In this document: positions 9,259 through 18,878 of the stretch, piece after piece
Numbering within the stretch: position 1 is the stretch's first letter
Layout of the letters: each line of letters begins with the position of its first letter
Origin: Glycomyces sambucus
GTDB taxonomy: Bacteria > Actinomycetota > Actinomycetes > Mycobacteriales > Micromonosporaceae
Direction of reading: 5' to 3'
DNA length: 64,000 nt
Assembly (NCBI RefSeq): GCF_900102815.1
Contig: NZ_FNGF01000005.1
Location: 186,001 to 250,000 of the forward strand
Position numbers and translations under genes: made by a program
The notes under the pieces: model-generated
Seen by the model: the letters and a program-made list of their open reading frames with translations, nothing else
The model's database searches: none
What the model was told of the DNA's origin: nothing

Positions 9259-10392
9259 ATGGCCGCCCTCACCCCCAGTAGGCCGCGAGTGGAAGGCGCC
9301 GACGAGTTCACCGTCGGCACCCGGTTCCACCGCGCCCTCGACGACGGGCGGATCGAGTGCACGGTCTGCCCGCGGGCCTGCCGGCTCCGGGACGGCCAGC
9401 GCGGGCTCTGCTTCGTGCGGGCCAGGCACGGCGACCAGGTCGTCCTCACCTCGTACAACCGCTCCTCGGGGTTCTGCGTCGACCCCGTGGAGAAGAAGCC
9501 GCTCAACCACTTCCTGCCCGGCACACCGGTGCTCTCCTTCGGGACGGCCGGGTGCAACCTGGCGTGCCGGTTCTGCCAGAACTGGGACATCTCGAAATCG
9601 CGTGAGATCGACACCCTCTCCTCGCAAGCGGATGCCGTGACGCTCGCCGCCACCGCGAAGCGGCTGGGGTGCAAGTCGATCGCGTTCACCTACAATGACC
9701 CTACGGTGTTCCTCGAATACGCGATCGACTGCGCCGACGCCGCCCGCGAGGCGGGGTTGCGGGCGGTCGCCGTGTCGGCCGGGTACATCAACGCCCCCGC
9801 CCGCCGGGAGCTGTACTCCCATATGGACGCCGCGAACATCGACCTGAAGGCGTTCACCGAGCACTTCTACGAGAAGACCGCCTTCGCTTCACTGCGGACG
9901 GTCCTCGACACACTCGAATACCTGGTGCACGAGACCGACGTGTGGACCGAGATCACGACACTGCTGATACCGGGACACAACGACTCGGACGCGGAGATCG
10001 CGGCCGAGTGCGCGTGGATCGCCGAGCACCTGGGTCCTGAAGTGCCCCTGCACTTCACGGCCTTCCACCCGGACTTCAAGATGCGGGACGTGCCGGCCAC
10101 GCCCCCCTCGACCCTGCGGCGCGCGCGCCGGATCGCGCTCGACGCGGGCCTGCGGTTCGTGTACACGGGGAACGTGCACGATCCGAACGGCCAGACCACG
10201 ACCTGCACCGGCTGTGGGGAAGCCCTCATAGTGCGTGATTGGTACCGGATTGACCGGTATGCGGTGTCGGATAGCGGACAGTGCGTACGTTGCGGTGCGC
10301 GCGTCCCCGGCGTTTTCGCCGGACCGGCGGGAGACTGGGGTCCCAGGCGGCAACCGATCCGCATCGCCGCACCGTCAGTAAGTCAGCGATAA
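9259..10392 (+). CDS. amrS: AmmeMemoRadiSam system radical SAM enzyme
   Basis: A 377-residue radical SAM protein. The cluster-binding motif is CNLACRFC (C99, C103, C106). It is preceded by a four-cysteine segment at 34-51 (ECTVCPRAC and GLC) and followed by two C-terminal CxxC pairs (CTGCGEAL, CVRCGARV) that look like a zinc knuckle. This arrangement and the Memo-family gene 55 bp downstream identify the AmrS family, whose substrate is unknown. TACCGT at 9247-9252 lies 6 nt before the ATG and there is no ribosome site, so the message may be leaderless. Confidence 0.88.
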   Translation: MAALTPSRPRVEGADEFTVGTRFHRALDDGRIECTVCPRACRLRDGQRGLCFVRARHGDQVVLTSYNRSSGFCVDPVEKKPLNHFLPGTPVLSFGTAGCNLACRFCQNWDISKSREIDTLSSQADAVTLAATAKRLGCKSIAFTYNDPTVFLEYAIDCADAAREAGLRAVAVSAGYINAPARRELYSHMDAANIDLKAFTEHFYEKTAFASLRTVLDTLEYLVHETDVWTEITTLLIPGHNDSDAEIAAECAWIAEHLGPEVPLHFTAFHPDFKMRDVPATPPSTLRRARRIALDAGLRFVYTGNVHDPNGQTTTCTGCGEALIVRDWYRIDRYAVSDSGQCVRCGARVPGVFAGPAGDWGPRRQPIRIAAPSVSQR

Positions 10393-10446
10393 CACCACCA
10401 ACACCGGCAGCCAGTCCAGCGACAACCCACCACCGGAAGACCAGCG

Positions 10447-11256
10447 ATGCCTTCGACGAAATCCGAAACCGTGCGGCCCCCGGCCGTCGCCGGCCGCTTC
10501 TACCCCGCCGACCCCGACCGGCTGCGCCGCGACGTCCAGCGCCTCATCGACGAGGCCGGTCCCGTGGACGAGCCGCTCGCGGCAGCCTACATCGCGCCCC
10601 ACGCCGGATACCGCCACTCCGGTCCCGTGGCGGCCCAGGTGTACGCGCGGCTCGCCGCCCACCGCGGGCGCGTGAAACGGGTCGTCCTGGTCGGGCCCTC
10701 CCACCACGCCCCGCTCCGGGGCCACGCCGCCGCGCCCTACACCGGGTGGGAGACCCCGCTCGGGCTGGTCCGCGCCGCCGCCACCGCCGTGGTCGGCTCC
10801 TCGCGCCTCCCGCACGAGGCCGAGCACTCGCTGGAGGTGCAGCTCCCGTTCCTCCAGGTCGCCCTCGGCGACGACATCGAGGTCACGCCGGTCGCCTGCG
10901 GCATGAGCCAGACCCCCGACACCGCGCGCGTCATCGCCGCCCTCCTGGAGGAGGCCGGGGAGGACGCGGTGCTCATCTGCTCGACCGACCTGTCGCACTA
11001 CCACGACCAGGCCACCGCCGAACGGGTCGACGCCGCCACCGCCGAGGCCATCCGGAGCCTGCGCCCGCGCGAGATCGCCCCGCAGCACGCCTGCGGCGTC
11101 CACGCCCTGCGCGGGACCGTGGCCTGGGCCGACGCCACCGGGCGCCGGCCGCGCGAACTCGCCCGCGCGACCTCGGCCGACACCGGCGGGAGCCCCGACC
11201 GCGTCGTCGGCTACCCGGCCTTCGCCATCGACTTCCCCGCCGTCACCGACCGCTAG
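10447..11256 (+). CDS. amrB: AmmeMemoRadiSam system protein B (Memo family)
   Basis: A 269-residue Memo-family protein. Recognisable segments are VAGRFYPADPDRLRRDV, AAYIAPHAGYRHSGPVA, VVLVGPSHHAPL, EHSLEVQLPFLQ and ICSTDLSHYHD. The conserved histidines in these motifs form the putative metal site of the family, which is structurally related to extradiol dioxygenases. The gene follows amrS and probably shares its transcript. The third usual partner, an AMMECR1-domain protein, is not present in the window. Function remains unknown; only family and context support the call. Confidence 0.88.
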   Translation: MPSTKSETVRPPAVAGRFYPADPDRLRRDVQRLIDEAGPVDEPLAAAYIAPHAGYRHSGPVAAQVYARLAAHRGRVKRVVLVGPSHHAPLRGHAAAPYTGWETPLGLVRAAATAVVGSSRLPHEAEHSLEVQLPFLQVALGDDIEVTPVACGMSQTPDTARVIAALLEEAGEDAVLICSTDLSHYHDQATAERVDAATAEAIRSLRPREIAPQHACGVHALRGTVAWADATGRRPRELARATSADTGGSPDRVVGYPAFAIDFPAVTDR

Positions 11257-11373
11257 CCGCCGCCCCGCCACCGGGGCCCCGCGACCCGACCTCCGACCGC
11301 GGGGCTGTGACCCGCGCTCGCCGGGGCGAAAGTCGCATGCCGTCCGCCGGGGCGTGCATTTACCCTGTAAGAC

Positions 11374-12882
11374 GTGACCGAGCACGAGCAAGACAGCACT
11401 GAGACCGGCGACGACCTTCCCGAGCAGATGAAGGTCCGGCGCGAGAAGCGCGCCGCCCTCCTCGCGGAAGGCAAGGAGCCGTACGCGCTCGGCTACCCGC
11501 GCACCCACACCCTCGCCGAGCTGCGCGAGCAGTTCGGGCACCTCGCCGACGGCGAGTCCTCGGGCGTCACCGCCGCCACCACCGGACGGGTGATCTTCGT
11601 GCGGCTGGCCGGGAAGCTCGCCTTCGCGCGCCTGCGCGACGGCGACGGCACCGAGTTCCAGGTGATGCTCTCCCAGGGCAAGGTCGGCGAGGAGGCCCTC
11701 GCCGACTGGAAGCGCCTCGCCGACATCGGCGACCACATCGGGGTCACCGGCGAGGTCGTCTCCTCCAAGCGCGGCGAGCTGTCGGTCATGGCCGACTCCT
11801 TCCAGATCACCGGCAAGGCCCTGCGCCCGCTCCCCGTGGCGCACAAGGCCCTCGCCGAGGAGACGCGCGTGCGCCAGCGCTACGTCGACCTCATCGTCCG
11901 CCCCGAGGCCCGCGCCAACGCCCGCAACCGCTCGAAGGTCGTCAGGTCCCTGCGCGACCAGCTCGACGGCGAGGGCTTCGTCGAGGTCGAGACCCCGATG
12001 ATGCAGGTCCAGCCGGGCGGGGCCACCGCGCGGCCGTTCGTGACCCACATGAACGCGTACGACATCGACCTGTACCTGCGCATCGCGCCGGAGCTCTATT
12101 TGAAACGGTGCGTAGTCGGAGGGATCGACCGCGTATTCGAGATCAACCGCAACTTCCGGAACGAGGGCGCCGACTCGACGCATTCGCCGGAGTTCGCGAT
12201 GCTGGAGGCGTATCGCTCGTACGGCGACTACCGCACGATCGGGGCGCTCACGAAGTCGCTCATTCAAGGCGCGGCCCGATCGGTGTACGGCTCCGAGACC
12301 GTCGAACTCGCCGACGGCACGAGCTACGACTTCGGCGGGGATTGGGCGGAGATCACCCTCTTCGGGTCCCTTTCCGAAGCGCTCGGAGAAGAAGTGACCG
12401 TCGACACGCCCTACGAGGTGCTGCGGGCCTACGCCGACAAAGTCGAACTCGGCGTCGACCCCAAGTGGGGACCCGGGAAACTCGCCGAGGAATTGTTCGA
12501 GCACCTGGTCGTCGACGGCCTCCACGCGCCGACGTTCGTCTACGACTACCCCGAGGAGACCTCCCCCCTCGTGCGCGGCCACCGCACCACTCCCGGCCTC
12601 ACCGAGAAATGGGACCTCTACGTCCGCGGCTTCGAACTCGGCACCGGCTATTCCGAGCTCATCGACCCCGTGGTCCAGCGCGAGCGCATGGAGGCCCAGG
12701 CCAGGCAGGCCGCCAAGGGCGACGACGAGGCCATGGGCGTCGACGAGGACTTCCTCCGCGCGATGGAGTACGGGATGCCGCCCCTGTGCGGGATGGGCAT
12801 GGGAATCGACCGCCTCCTTATGGCGCTCACCGGACTCGGCGTCCGCGAGACGATCCTCTTCCCCCTGGTGAAACCCGAATAG
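11374..12882 (+). CDS. lysS: Lysyl-tRNA synthetase, class II
   Basis: The enzyme charges tRNA(Lys). The 502-residue protein has an N-terminal OB-fold anticodon domain ([20 protein letters not shown]). The class II core follows, with motif 2 in [20 protein letters not shown] and motif 3 in [17 protein letters not shown]. The GTG start is preceded by TACCCT (11361-11366) with a 7-nt gap and no ribosome site, consistent with a leaderless mRNA. It is a single-gene unit, with a large inverted repeat downstream. Confidence 0.95.
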   Translation: MTEHEQDSTETGDDLPEQMKVRREKRAALLAEGKEPYALGYPRTHTLAELREQFGHLADGESSGVTAATTGRVIFVRLAGKLAFARLRDGDGTEFQVMLSQGKVGEEALADWKRLADIGDHIGVTGEVVSSKRGELSVMADSFQITGKALRPLPVAHKALAEETRVRQRYVDLIVRPEARANARNRSKVVRSLRDQLDGEGFVEVETPMMQVQPGGATARPFVTHMNAYDIDLYLRIAPELYLKRCVVGGIDRVFEINRNFRNEGADSTHSPEFAMLEAYRSYGDYRTIGALTKSLIQGAARSVYGSETVELADGTSYDFGGDWAEITLFGSLSEALGEEVTVDTPYEVLRAYADKVELGVDPKWGPGKLAEELFEHLVVDGLHAPTFVYDYPEETSPLVRGHRTTPGLTEKWDLYVRGFELGTGYSELIDPVVQRERMEAQARQAAKGDDEAMGVDEDFLRAMEYGMPPLCGMGMGIDRLLMALTGLGVRETILFPLVKPE

Positions 12883-12888
12883 CAAAGC

Positions 12889-12959
12889 AAAGGGACCGCA
12901 TCGGGACCCCGCCCCGGCATCGACCGAGCCGGAAGCGGAATACCCGGTGCGGTCCCTTT
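12889..12959 (+). terminator. Large inverted repeat after lysS
   Basis: The arms AAAGGGACCGCA (12889-12900) and TGCGGTCCCTTT (12948-12959) are perfectly complementary around a 47-nt GC-rich loop. The right arm ends in TTT, so it may end the lysS transcript. Confidence 0.55.
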
Positions 12960-13019
12960 CCGCCTCCCGCCGCGAACCATTCACGGCACCGTTCGCCTTG
13001 CCGTTTGCCACGGCGTGAG

Positions 13020-13144
13020 CTGGACGGTAGCGATTCATTCACAAATCTTTCCGCCCACCCTCTTTCCTTTCTCTTAGGGACTCGTATATGCTCTGGCACT
13101 AACAAGAGCAATAGGCACTGGGCCGGGTCCGAGGGGAATTTGCC
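13020..13144 (+). promoter_or_regulatory. AT-rich lsr2 promoter region
   Basis: This stretch is much richer in A and T than the rest of the window. TATGCT inside TCGTATATGCTCTGG resembles a -10, and GAGGGGAA is the ribosome site before the ATG. Lsr2 binds AT-rich DNA, so autoregulation here is plausible. Confidence 0.4.
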
Positions 13145-13504
13145 ATGGCGAAGAAGACACAGGTCATCCTGATCGACGATATCGACGGCAGCACCGCTGA
13201 GGAGACGGTCAAATTCGCCATCGACGGGCAGGCCTACGAGATTGACCTGTCGGCGTCGCACGCCAAAGAACTGCGCGACGCGCTGGAGAAATTCCAGGAG
13301 GCGGGCACCCGACTGGGCCGGTACTCGCTCGGCGCCCCCCGCGGCCCCGTCCGCGGCGCCGCGGTCGCCCCGCGCCGCCAGTCCGTCGACCGCGAGCAGA
13401 ACAAGGCCATCCGCGAGTGGGCCGAGCGCAACGGCAAGAACGTGTCGCCCCGCGGCCGCATTCCGGCCGCCATCGTCGAGGAATACAACGCTGCGCACAA
13501 CTAG
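13145..13504 (+). CDS. lsr2: Lsr2 nucleoid-associated protein
   Basis: A 119-residue H-NS-like DNA-bridging protein that silences AT-rich, often acquired, genes in actinobacteria. Residues 1-60 form the oligomerisation domain ([20 protein letters not shown]). After a Pro/Arg-rich linker the C-terminal DNA-binding domain contains [20 protein letters not shown], whose RGR is the AT-hook-like minor-groove contact. The length is normal. The ATG follows GAGGGGAATTTGCC. The AT-rich upstream region could be bound by the protein itself. Confidence 0.95.
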   Translation: MAKKTQVILIDDIDGSTAEETVKFAIDGQAYEIDLSASHAKELRDALEKFQEAGTRLGRYSLGAPRGPVRGAAVAPRRQSVDREQNKAIREWAERNGKNVSPRGRIPAAIVEEYNAAHN

Positions 13505-13523
13505 TCCGGCGCCCGATCGCTCC

Positions 13524-13550
13524 GCCCGCTCCCCCTCCCGGGGAGCGGGC
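13524..13550 (+). terminator. Hairpin after lsr2
   Basis: GCCCGCTCCCC and GGGGAGCGGGC pair perfectly (11 bp) around CTCCC and are followed by GTTTCT. Confidence 0.6.
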
Positions 13551-13786
13551 GTTTCTCGTCATCCGGAGTGCCGGTGCGGCCTCGCCATTGATTGGCGCGG
13601 CGCCGCGCGGGTATTGCGCTCAGAGCGAACCTGTTATCACGTGGAATGGTCGAGGGTGCACGCTTGTTGTCACCACCGTGGCACCCGCCGTCCGCGGACC
13701 CGGGGGATAAGGTGTACCCACAGGGTTTTGCAAGCCACGACCAGTAACGACGACGAAGTAGCGGCGGACGCGAGGAGCAGAAGCGC

Positions 13787-16399
13787 ATGTTTGAACGGTT
13801 TACGGACCGTGCCCGACGCGTGGTCGTCCTGGCTCAAGAAGAGGCCAGGATGCTCAACCACAACTACATCGGCACGGAGCACATCCTGCTCGGCCTCATC
13901 CACGAGGGCGAGGGCGTGGCGGCGAAAGCCCTGGAGAGCCTGGGGATCTCCCTGGAAGGCGTGCGCCAGCAGGTCGAGGAGATCATCGGCCAAGGGCAGC
14001 AGGCCCCTTCCGGGCACATCCCCTTCACCCCCCGGGCGAAGAAGGTCCTGGAACTGAGCCTCCGCGAGGCACTCCAGCTCGGCCACAACTACATCGGCAC
14101 CGAGCACATCCTGCTCGGCCTCATCCGCGAGGGCGAGGGCGTCGCCGCCCAGGTCCTCATCAAGCTCGGGGCCGACCTCAACCGGGTCCGCCAGCAGGTC
14201 CTCCAGCTGCTCTCCGGCTACCAGGGCAAGGAGCCCGCGGGCGCGACCGCCGGCGGCACCTCCCAGGAGTCGCAGCAGTCGGGCTCGCTCGTGCTGGACC
14301 AGTTCGGCCGCAACCTGACCCAGGCCGCGCGCGACGGCAAGCTGGACCCGGTCATCGGGCGCCAGCGCGAGATCGAGCGCGTCATGCAGGTCCTGTCCCG
14401 GCGCACCAAGAACAACCCGGTGCTCATCGGCGAGCCCGGCGTCGGCAAGACCGCCGCCGTCGAGGGCCTCGCGCAGGCGATCACCAAGGGCGAGGTCCCC
14501 GAGACCCTCAAGGACAAGCAGCTGTACACGCTCGACCTCGGCGCGCTCGTCGCCGGGTCGCGGTACCGCGGCGACTTCGAGGAGCGGCTCAAGAAGGTCC
14601 TCAAGGAGATCAAGACCCGCGGCGACATCATCCTGTTCATCGACGAGATCCACACGCTCGTCGGTGCCGGCGCGGCCGAGGGCGCGATCGACGCGGCCTC
14701 GATCCTCAAGCCGATGCTCGCCCGCGGCGAGCTCCAGACCATCGGCGCGACCACCCTCGACGAGTACCGCAAGTACCTCGAGAAGGACGCCGCCCTGGAG
14801 CGCCGCTTCCAGCCGATCCAGGTGGCCGAGCCGTCGCTCGCGCACACCATCGAGATCCTCAAGGGCCTGCGGGACCGCTACGAGGCCCACCACCGCGTCT
14901 CCATCACGGACGGCGCCCTGGTGCAGGCCGCGACGCTCGCCGACCGCTACATCTCCGACCGGTTCCTGCCGGACAAGGCGATCGACCTCATCGACGAGGC
15001 GGGCGCGCGCATGCGCATCCGCCGGATGACCGCACCGCCGGACCTGCGCGAGATCGACGAGGAGATCGCCGAGACCCGCCGCCAGAAGGAGTCCGCGATC
15101 GACGCGCAGGACTTCGAGGCCGCCGCGCGCCTGCGCGACACCGAGAAGCGCCTGCACGAGAAGCGCGCCAAGCGCGAGCAGGAGTGGAAGGCCGGCGACC
15201 TCGACCAGGTCACCGAGGTCGACGAGGAGATGATCTCCGAGGTCCTCGCGAACTGGACGGGCATCCCGGTCTACAAGCTGACCGAGGAGGAGACCTCCCG
15301 CCTGCTCAAGATGGAGGACGAGCTCCACAAGCGGATCATCGGCCAGGAGGACGCCGTCAAGGCCGTCTCCAAGGCCATCCGCCGCACGCGGGCCGGGCTC
15401 AAGGACCCGAAGCGCCCGTCCGGCTCGTTCATCTTCGCCGGCCCCTCGGGCGTCGGCAAGACCGAGCTGGCGAAGGCGCTCGCGGAGTTCCTGTTCGGCT
15501 CCGAGGACTCGCTGATCCAGCTCGACATGTCCGAGTTCCACGACCGGTACACGGTGTCGCGCCTGGTCGGTGCGCCTCCCGGCTACGTCGGCTACGACGA
15601 GGGCGGGCAGCTCACCGAGAAGGTCCGGCGCAAGCCGTTCTCGGTGGTCCTGTTCGACGAGATCGAGAAGGCCCACCCGGACGTGTTCAACACGCTCCTC
15701 CAGATCCTGGAGGACGGGCGCCTCACCGACGGCCAGGGCCGCATCGTCGACTTCAAGAACACGGTGCTGATCCTGACCACGAACCTCGGCACGAGGGACG
15801 TCGGCAAGGCCGTGTCGCTGGGCTTCCAGGCCGACGCGTCCGAGGGCGGCGACTACGAGCGGATGAAGGAGAAGGTCAACGAGGAGCTGAAGAACCACTT
15901 CCGCCCCGAGTTCCTCAACCGCATCGACGACACGATCGTGTTCCCGAAGCACACCCAGGAGGCGATCGTCTCGATCGTCGACCTCATGGTCAAGCGCATC
16001 GAGGACCAGCTCGCCAACCGCGACATGGCCCTGGAGCTCACCGACAACGCGAAGCTGTACCTCGGGCACAAGGGCTACGACCCGGTGCTCGGCGCGCGGC
16101 CGCTGCGCCGGACGATCCAGCGCGAGATCGAGGACACGCTCTCGGAGAAGATCCTCTTCAACGAGTTCGTGCCCGGGCAGATCGTGGTGGTCGACGTCGA
16201 CGGCGATCCGAAGGACATCGAGAAGACGAACCTCACGTTCCGCGGCGCCGACAAGCCCGCGGGCATCCCGGACACGCCGCCGGCCGAACTGGCCGGCGAG
16301 CGCGCCCCGAAGAGCCCGGGGGCCGGGACCGGCACGATGCCGCCCAAGAGCCCGGGAGCGGGCCCGCGCGGCGGCATGGCCGGCGAGGGCGGCGCGTAA
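13787..16399 (+). CDS. clpC: ATP-dependent Clp protease ATP-binding subunit ClpC
   Basis: An 870-residue AAA+ unfoldase that feeds proteins to ClpP. Two N-terminal Clp repeats share the phrase [14 protein letters not shown] (about residues 25 and 100). The first ATPase domain has Walker A GEPGVGKT near residue 215. A UVR-like coiled middle domain lies near 420-455, and the second Walker A is GPSGVGKT near 552. The C-terminus ends in a Gly/Pro-rich tail with two SPGAG repeats. It stands alone between lsr2 and the tRNA cluster, with a strong terminator after it. No ctsR or mcsAB gene is nearby, as is normal in actinobacteria. Confidence 0.95.
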   Translation: MFERFTDRARRVVVLAQEEARMLNHNYIGTEHILLGLIHEGEGVAAKALESLGISLEGVRQQVEEIIGQGQQAPSGHIPFTPRAKKVLELSLREALQLGHNYIGTEHILLGLIREGEGVAAQVLIKLGADLNRVRQQVLQLLSGYQGKEPAGATAGGTSQESQQSGSLVLDQFGRNLTQAARDGKLDPVIGRQREIERVMQVLSRRTKNNPVLIGEPGVGKTAAVEGLAQAITKGEVPETLKDKQLYTLDLGALVAGSRYRGDFEERLKKVLKEIKTRGDIILFIDEIHTLVGAGAAEGAIDAASILKPMLARGELQTIGATTLDEYRKYLEKDAALERRFQPIQVAEPSLAHTIEILKGLRDRYEAHHRVSITDGALVQAATLADRYISDRFLPDKAIDLIDEAGARMRIRRMTAPPDLREIDEEIAETRRQKESAIDAQDFEAAARLRDTEKRLHEKRAKREQEWKAGDLDQVTEVDEEMISEVLANWTGIPVYKLTEEETSRLLKMEDELHKRIIGQEDAVKAVSKAIRRTRAGLKDPKRPSGSFIFAGPSGVGKTELAKALAEFLFGSEDSLIQLDMSEFHDRYTVSRLVGAPPGYVGYDEGGQLTEKVRRKPFSVVLFDEIEKAHPDVFNTLLQILEDGRLTDGQGRIVDFKNTVLILTTNLGTRDVGKAVSLGFQADASEGGDYERMKEKVNEELKNHFRPEFLNRIDDTIVFPKHTQEAIVSIVDLMVKRIEDQLANRDMALELTDNAKLYLGHKGYDPVLGARPLRRTIQREIEDTLSEKILFNEFVPGQIVVVDVDGDPKDIEKTNLTFRGADKPAGIPDTPPAELAGERAPKSPGAGTGTMPPKSPGAGPRGGMAGEGGA

Positions 16400-16417
16400 G
16401 CGCTGACAGGCAGTGAG

Positions 16418-16447
16418 ACGGGGCGGGACCTTGCGGTCCCGCCCCGT
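16418..16447 (+). terminator. Terminator after clpC
   Basis: ACGGGGCGGGACC and GGTCCCGCCCCGT form a perfect 13-bp stem with loop TTGC. Confidence 0.7.
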
Positions 16448-16472
16448 TCCGCGTCCCGGCGGTTCCGGGCAA

Positions 16473-16500
16473 GAAAAAACCGGAGCAGAACTGCCCCGGT
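16473..16500 (-). terminator. Rho-independent terminator of tRNA-Ser
   Basis: Read on the minus strand, ACCGGGGCA and TGCTCCGGT form a stem with loop GTTC (one mismatch), followed by TTTTTTC. It sits just downstream of the tRNA-Ser CCA end. Confidence 0.8.
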
Positions 16501-16505
16501 ACTAG

Positions 16506-16593
16506 TGGCGGAGGATAGGGGATTCGAACCCCTGAGAGCTTTCACTCAACACGCTTTCCAAGCGTGCGCACTAGGCCACTATGCGAATCCTCC
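16506..16593 (-). tRNA. tRNA-Ser (anticodon GGA)
   Basis: The minus strand gives an 88-nt tRNA with acceptor GGAGGAT...ATCCTCC, discriminator G and an encoded CCA. The anticodon loop is CTTGGAAAG with anticodon GGA (reads UCC/UCU). The T arm contains GGTTCGAATCC, and a long variable arm marks a serine tRNA. A terminator follows directly. Confidence 0.93.
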
Positions 16594-16708
16594 GTCGAGA
16601 ACCCTACCGGACGCCCTGCGCGCGCTCCAACCGGGTTGAGCGAGGTGACCTGCGTTGCACCGGGACCCTGGCGGCCGCTCCCCGTTCGGCGGGGGCGGGC
16701 GGATGCGG

Positions 16709-16714
16709 TAGACT
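16709..16714 (+). promoter_or_regulatory. -10 element of the SRP RNA promoter
   Basis: TAGACT lies 7 nt before the first paired base of the SRP RNA at 16722, where transcription should begin. Confidence 0.5.
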
Positions 16715-16721
16715 TTCGCCC

Positions 16722-16806
16722 GTCTCCCATGCGGCGTTATCGCGTGAACCTCCCCAGGGCCGGAAGGCAGCAAGGATAAGCGGGCTCTGACGGGTGCGTG
16801 GGAGAC
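16722..16806 (+). ncRNA. ffs: Signal recognition particle RNA (4.5S-like)
   Basis: The ends GTCTCCCA (16722-16729) and TGGGAGAC (16799-16806) pair to close a single long hairpin of about 85 nt. Its tip carries the conserved Ffh-binding region CCGGAAGGCAGCAAGG, preceded by CCCCAGGG. This is the small bacterial SRP RNA, which with Ffh targets membrane proteins to the translocon. tRNA-Thr begins only 3 nt later, so the two are probably cut from one precursor. Confidence 0.9.
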
Positions 16807-16809
16807 CCA

Positions 16810-16882
16810 GCCGCCTTAGCTCAGTCGGTAGAGCGATTCACTCGTAATGAATAGGTCGACGGTTCGATTCCGTCAGGCGGCT
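16810..16882 (+). tRNA. tRNA-Thr (anticodon CGT)
   Basis: A 73-nt cloverleaf with acceptor GCCGCCT/AGGCGGC, D arm AGCTCAGTCGGTAGAGC, anticodon stem ATTCA/TGAAT with loop CTCGTAA (anticodon CGT, reads ACG) and T arm GGTTCGATTCC. CCA is not encoded. Confidence 0.93.
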
Positions 16883-16893
16883 CCGAACGGACG

Positions 16894-16918
16894 GGCCCCG
16901 GCACACGCCGGGGCCTTT
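16894..16918. terminator. Terminator between tRNA-Thr and the histidine kinase
   Basis: GGCCCCGGC and GCCGGGGCC pair perfectly around ACAC and are followed by TTT on the plus strand. It can serve both the tRNA-Thr transcript and the convergent two-component operon. Confidence 0.7.
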
Positions 16919-16930
16919 CGCGTTGCCCCC

Positions 16931-18085
16931 TCACCCGCTCGCCGGGAAGGACACCGTCACCACCAGGCCGCCCTCGGGGCGGGCGGTGGCGGTCGCCTGG
17001 CCGCCGTGGGCCCGGGCGACCGCGCGGACGATGGAGAGGCCGAGGCCGGCGCCCTTGGAGGCGGTGGCGAGGCGTTCGGTGCCGAGGCGGCGGAACGGCT
17101 CGAACAGGCCGGGGACCTCGAACGCCGGCACCACCGGGCCCGAGTTCGACACCTCGACCACGGCGCGGCCCGCGTCGTCGGTGCGGGTGGCCACGTTCAC
17201 CCAGCCGTCCTCGGGGTCGTTGTAGCGGACCGCGTTCTCGACCAGGTTCTGCACCAGGCGCTCCAGGAGTACCGGCTCGCCGCGCATCGGGGCCTCCGCG
17301 CAGTCGGTGGTCACCGCGACGCCGCGGGCCGGGGTCTGGGCCGCCACGTGCTCGGCGACGTCGGCCAGGTCGAGGTAGGAGCGCTCGCGGAGCTCCCGGT
17401 CGGAGCGCATGAGCAGCAGGAGCCCGTCGATGAGCCGCTCGTGCCGGGCGTTCACCTCCAGGAGCGTGTCGCCGAGCTGGCGGACCTCGGGGGAGGCGCC
17501 CGGGCGGTTGACGGCCACTTCGAGGAGCGCGCGCGTCACCGTCAGGGGCGTGCGCAGCTCGTGGGAGGCGTTGGAGATGAACGAACGCTGGCCGTCGAAG
17601 GAGTGGTCGAGGCGCTCCAGCATCCGGTTGAACGTCTCGGCGAGCTCCCGCAGCTCGTCCTGTGTGCCCTCGACCTTGATCCGCTCGTGCAGGCCCTGCC
17701 CGGCCGCGGGCGCCTCGGCGATCCGCGCCGCCGTGTCGGTGATCCGCGTCAGGGGCCGCAGCATCCTGCCCGCGATGAGCCACCCGAGCGCGATCGTCGC
17801 GACCGCCACGAGCACGAGCGCGAGCGACCCCTGGGTGCTGATCGCCTCCAGGGCGTCGTCCCACACGTTCTCGGTGAGCAGCATCTGGATCTTCTGGTCC
17901 TCGGTGACGAAGTCTTCGGCGGGCCCGGTCGGCGACGGCGCCCCCTGCCGGGACGTGATCATGCTCGCCGTCCCCGGCGTCGTGTTCGCGACCAGGCTGT
18001 ACGTCAGCAGGAGCAGCAGCACCCCGCCGATCAGGAACAGCCCGCCGTAGACCAGCGTCAGCCGGCTCCGCAGTGTCAGCGTCAT
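16931..18085 (-). CDS. Two-component sensor histidine kinase (OmpR-type partner)
   Basis: A 384-residue membrane kinase. A first transmembrane helix (YGGLFLIGGVLLLLLTYSLV), a periplasmic stretch of about 70 residues and a second helix (LALVLVAVATIALGWLIAG) lead into a HAMP domain. The HisKA motif follows with H175 in SNASHELRTPL, then the HATPase domain with N box LVENAVRYND and G box GAGLGLSIVRAVA. The ATG overlaps the end of the regulator gene by 4 bp. The pair is divergent from the lipoprotein/ABC operon, so it probably senses a compound exported by that system; the ligand is unknown. Confidence 0.88.
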   Translation of the reverse strand: MTLTLRSRLTLVYGGLFLIGGVLLLLLTYSLVANTTPGTASMITSRQGAPSPTGPAEDFVTEDQKIQMLLTENVWDDALEAISTQGSLALVLVAVATIALGWLIAGRMLRPLTRITDTAARIAEAPAAGQGLHERIKVEGTQDELRELAETFNRMLERLDHSFDGQRSFISNASHELRTPLTVTRALLEVAVNRPGASPEVRQLGDTLLEVNARHERLIDGLLLLMRSDRELRERSYLDLADVAEHVAAQTPARGVAVTTDCAEAPMRGEPVLLERLVQNLVENAVRYNDPEDGWVNVATRTDDAGRAVVEVSNSGPVVPAFEVPGLFEPFRRLGTERLATASKGAGLGLSIVRAVARAHGGQATATARPEGGLVVTVSFPASG

Positions 18086-18738
18086 CGGATGCGGTACCCC
18101 ACTCCAGGATCGGTGAGGACCACCTGCGGGTCCCCGAGTTTGCGGCGCAGCTTCAGGATCGTCATCCGCACCGCCTGCGTGAACGGGTCGGTGTGCTCGT
18201 CCCACGCCTTCTCCAGCAGCGTCTCGGCCGACACCGGCGCCCCGTCCGCGCGCAGCAGCTCCGCAAGTACCGCGAACTCCTTGCGCGACAACGGGACGTA
18301 CCGGCCGTCGCGGAACACCTGGTGCAGGTGCACGTCGAGGGTGACCCCCGCCCGCTCCAGGACCGGCGGCGCCGCCCGGCGGGACCGGCGGCCCAGCGCG
18401 GCCACGCGGGCCGCGAGCTCCCGGAACGCGAACGGCTTCGGCAGGTAGTCGTCGGCGCCCAGCGACAGGCCCGTCACCCGGTCGTCGACTTCGGAAGCGG
18501 CCGTGAGCATGAGCACCCGCGTCTCGCCGCCGGCCGCCGCGATCTCGCGGCACACCTGGTCGCCGTGGACCACCGGGAGGTCCCGGTCCAGGACCACCAC
18601 GTCGTAGTCGTTGACGCCGAACCGCTCCAGCGCCGCGCCGCCGTCGAGCGCCACGTCGACCGCGTGCGACTCGCCGCGCAGCCACTCCGCGACCGCGTCG
18701 GCCAGCAGCGGCTCGTCCTCGACCACCAGGATCCTCAT
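18082..18738 (-). CDS. OmpR/PhoB-family response regulator
   Basis: A 218-residue regulator with a receiver domain (MRILVVEDEPLLADAV, phospho-acceptor D51 in VVVLDRDLP, conserved Lys in LPKPFAFRELAARV). The C-terminal winged helix includes LSRKEFAVLAELLRADG and TILKLRRKLGDP. The ATG at 18738 is chosen because GGGAGG precedes it and because it begins the conserved N-terminus. It lies 140 bp from the divergent lipoprotein gene, whose operon is its likely target. Confidence 0.9.
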   Translation of the reverse strand: MRILVVEDEPLLADAVAEWLRGESHAVDVALDGGAALERFGVNDYDVVVLDRDLPVVHGDQVCREIAAAGGETRVLMLTAASEVDDRVTGLSLGADDYLPKPFAFRELAARVAALGRRSRRAAPPVLERAGVTLDVHLHQVFRDGRYVPLSRKEFAVLAELLRADGAPVSAETLLEKAWDEHTDPFTQAVRMTILKLRRKLGDPQVVLTDPGVGYRIR

Positions 18739-18878
18739 GCCTCCCATCTTCGCCCGCCCCGTGTTGCCGCGGCATTGCCGTTTCGGCTGACGGCCGCGCA
18801 ACGCCCCGCCCGCTGTACTGGCTGCGCGGCCGGGGACGCCGACCCTCCGGCCGCACCACGACGACGAAAGGCACCACC

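Noticed and set aside
12889..12959. Attachment site or insertion-element end repeats after lysS
   Set aside because: The 12-bp inverted arms enclose only 47 nt with no gene, which fits a terminator-like hairpin better than a mobile element.
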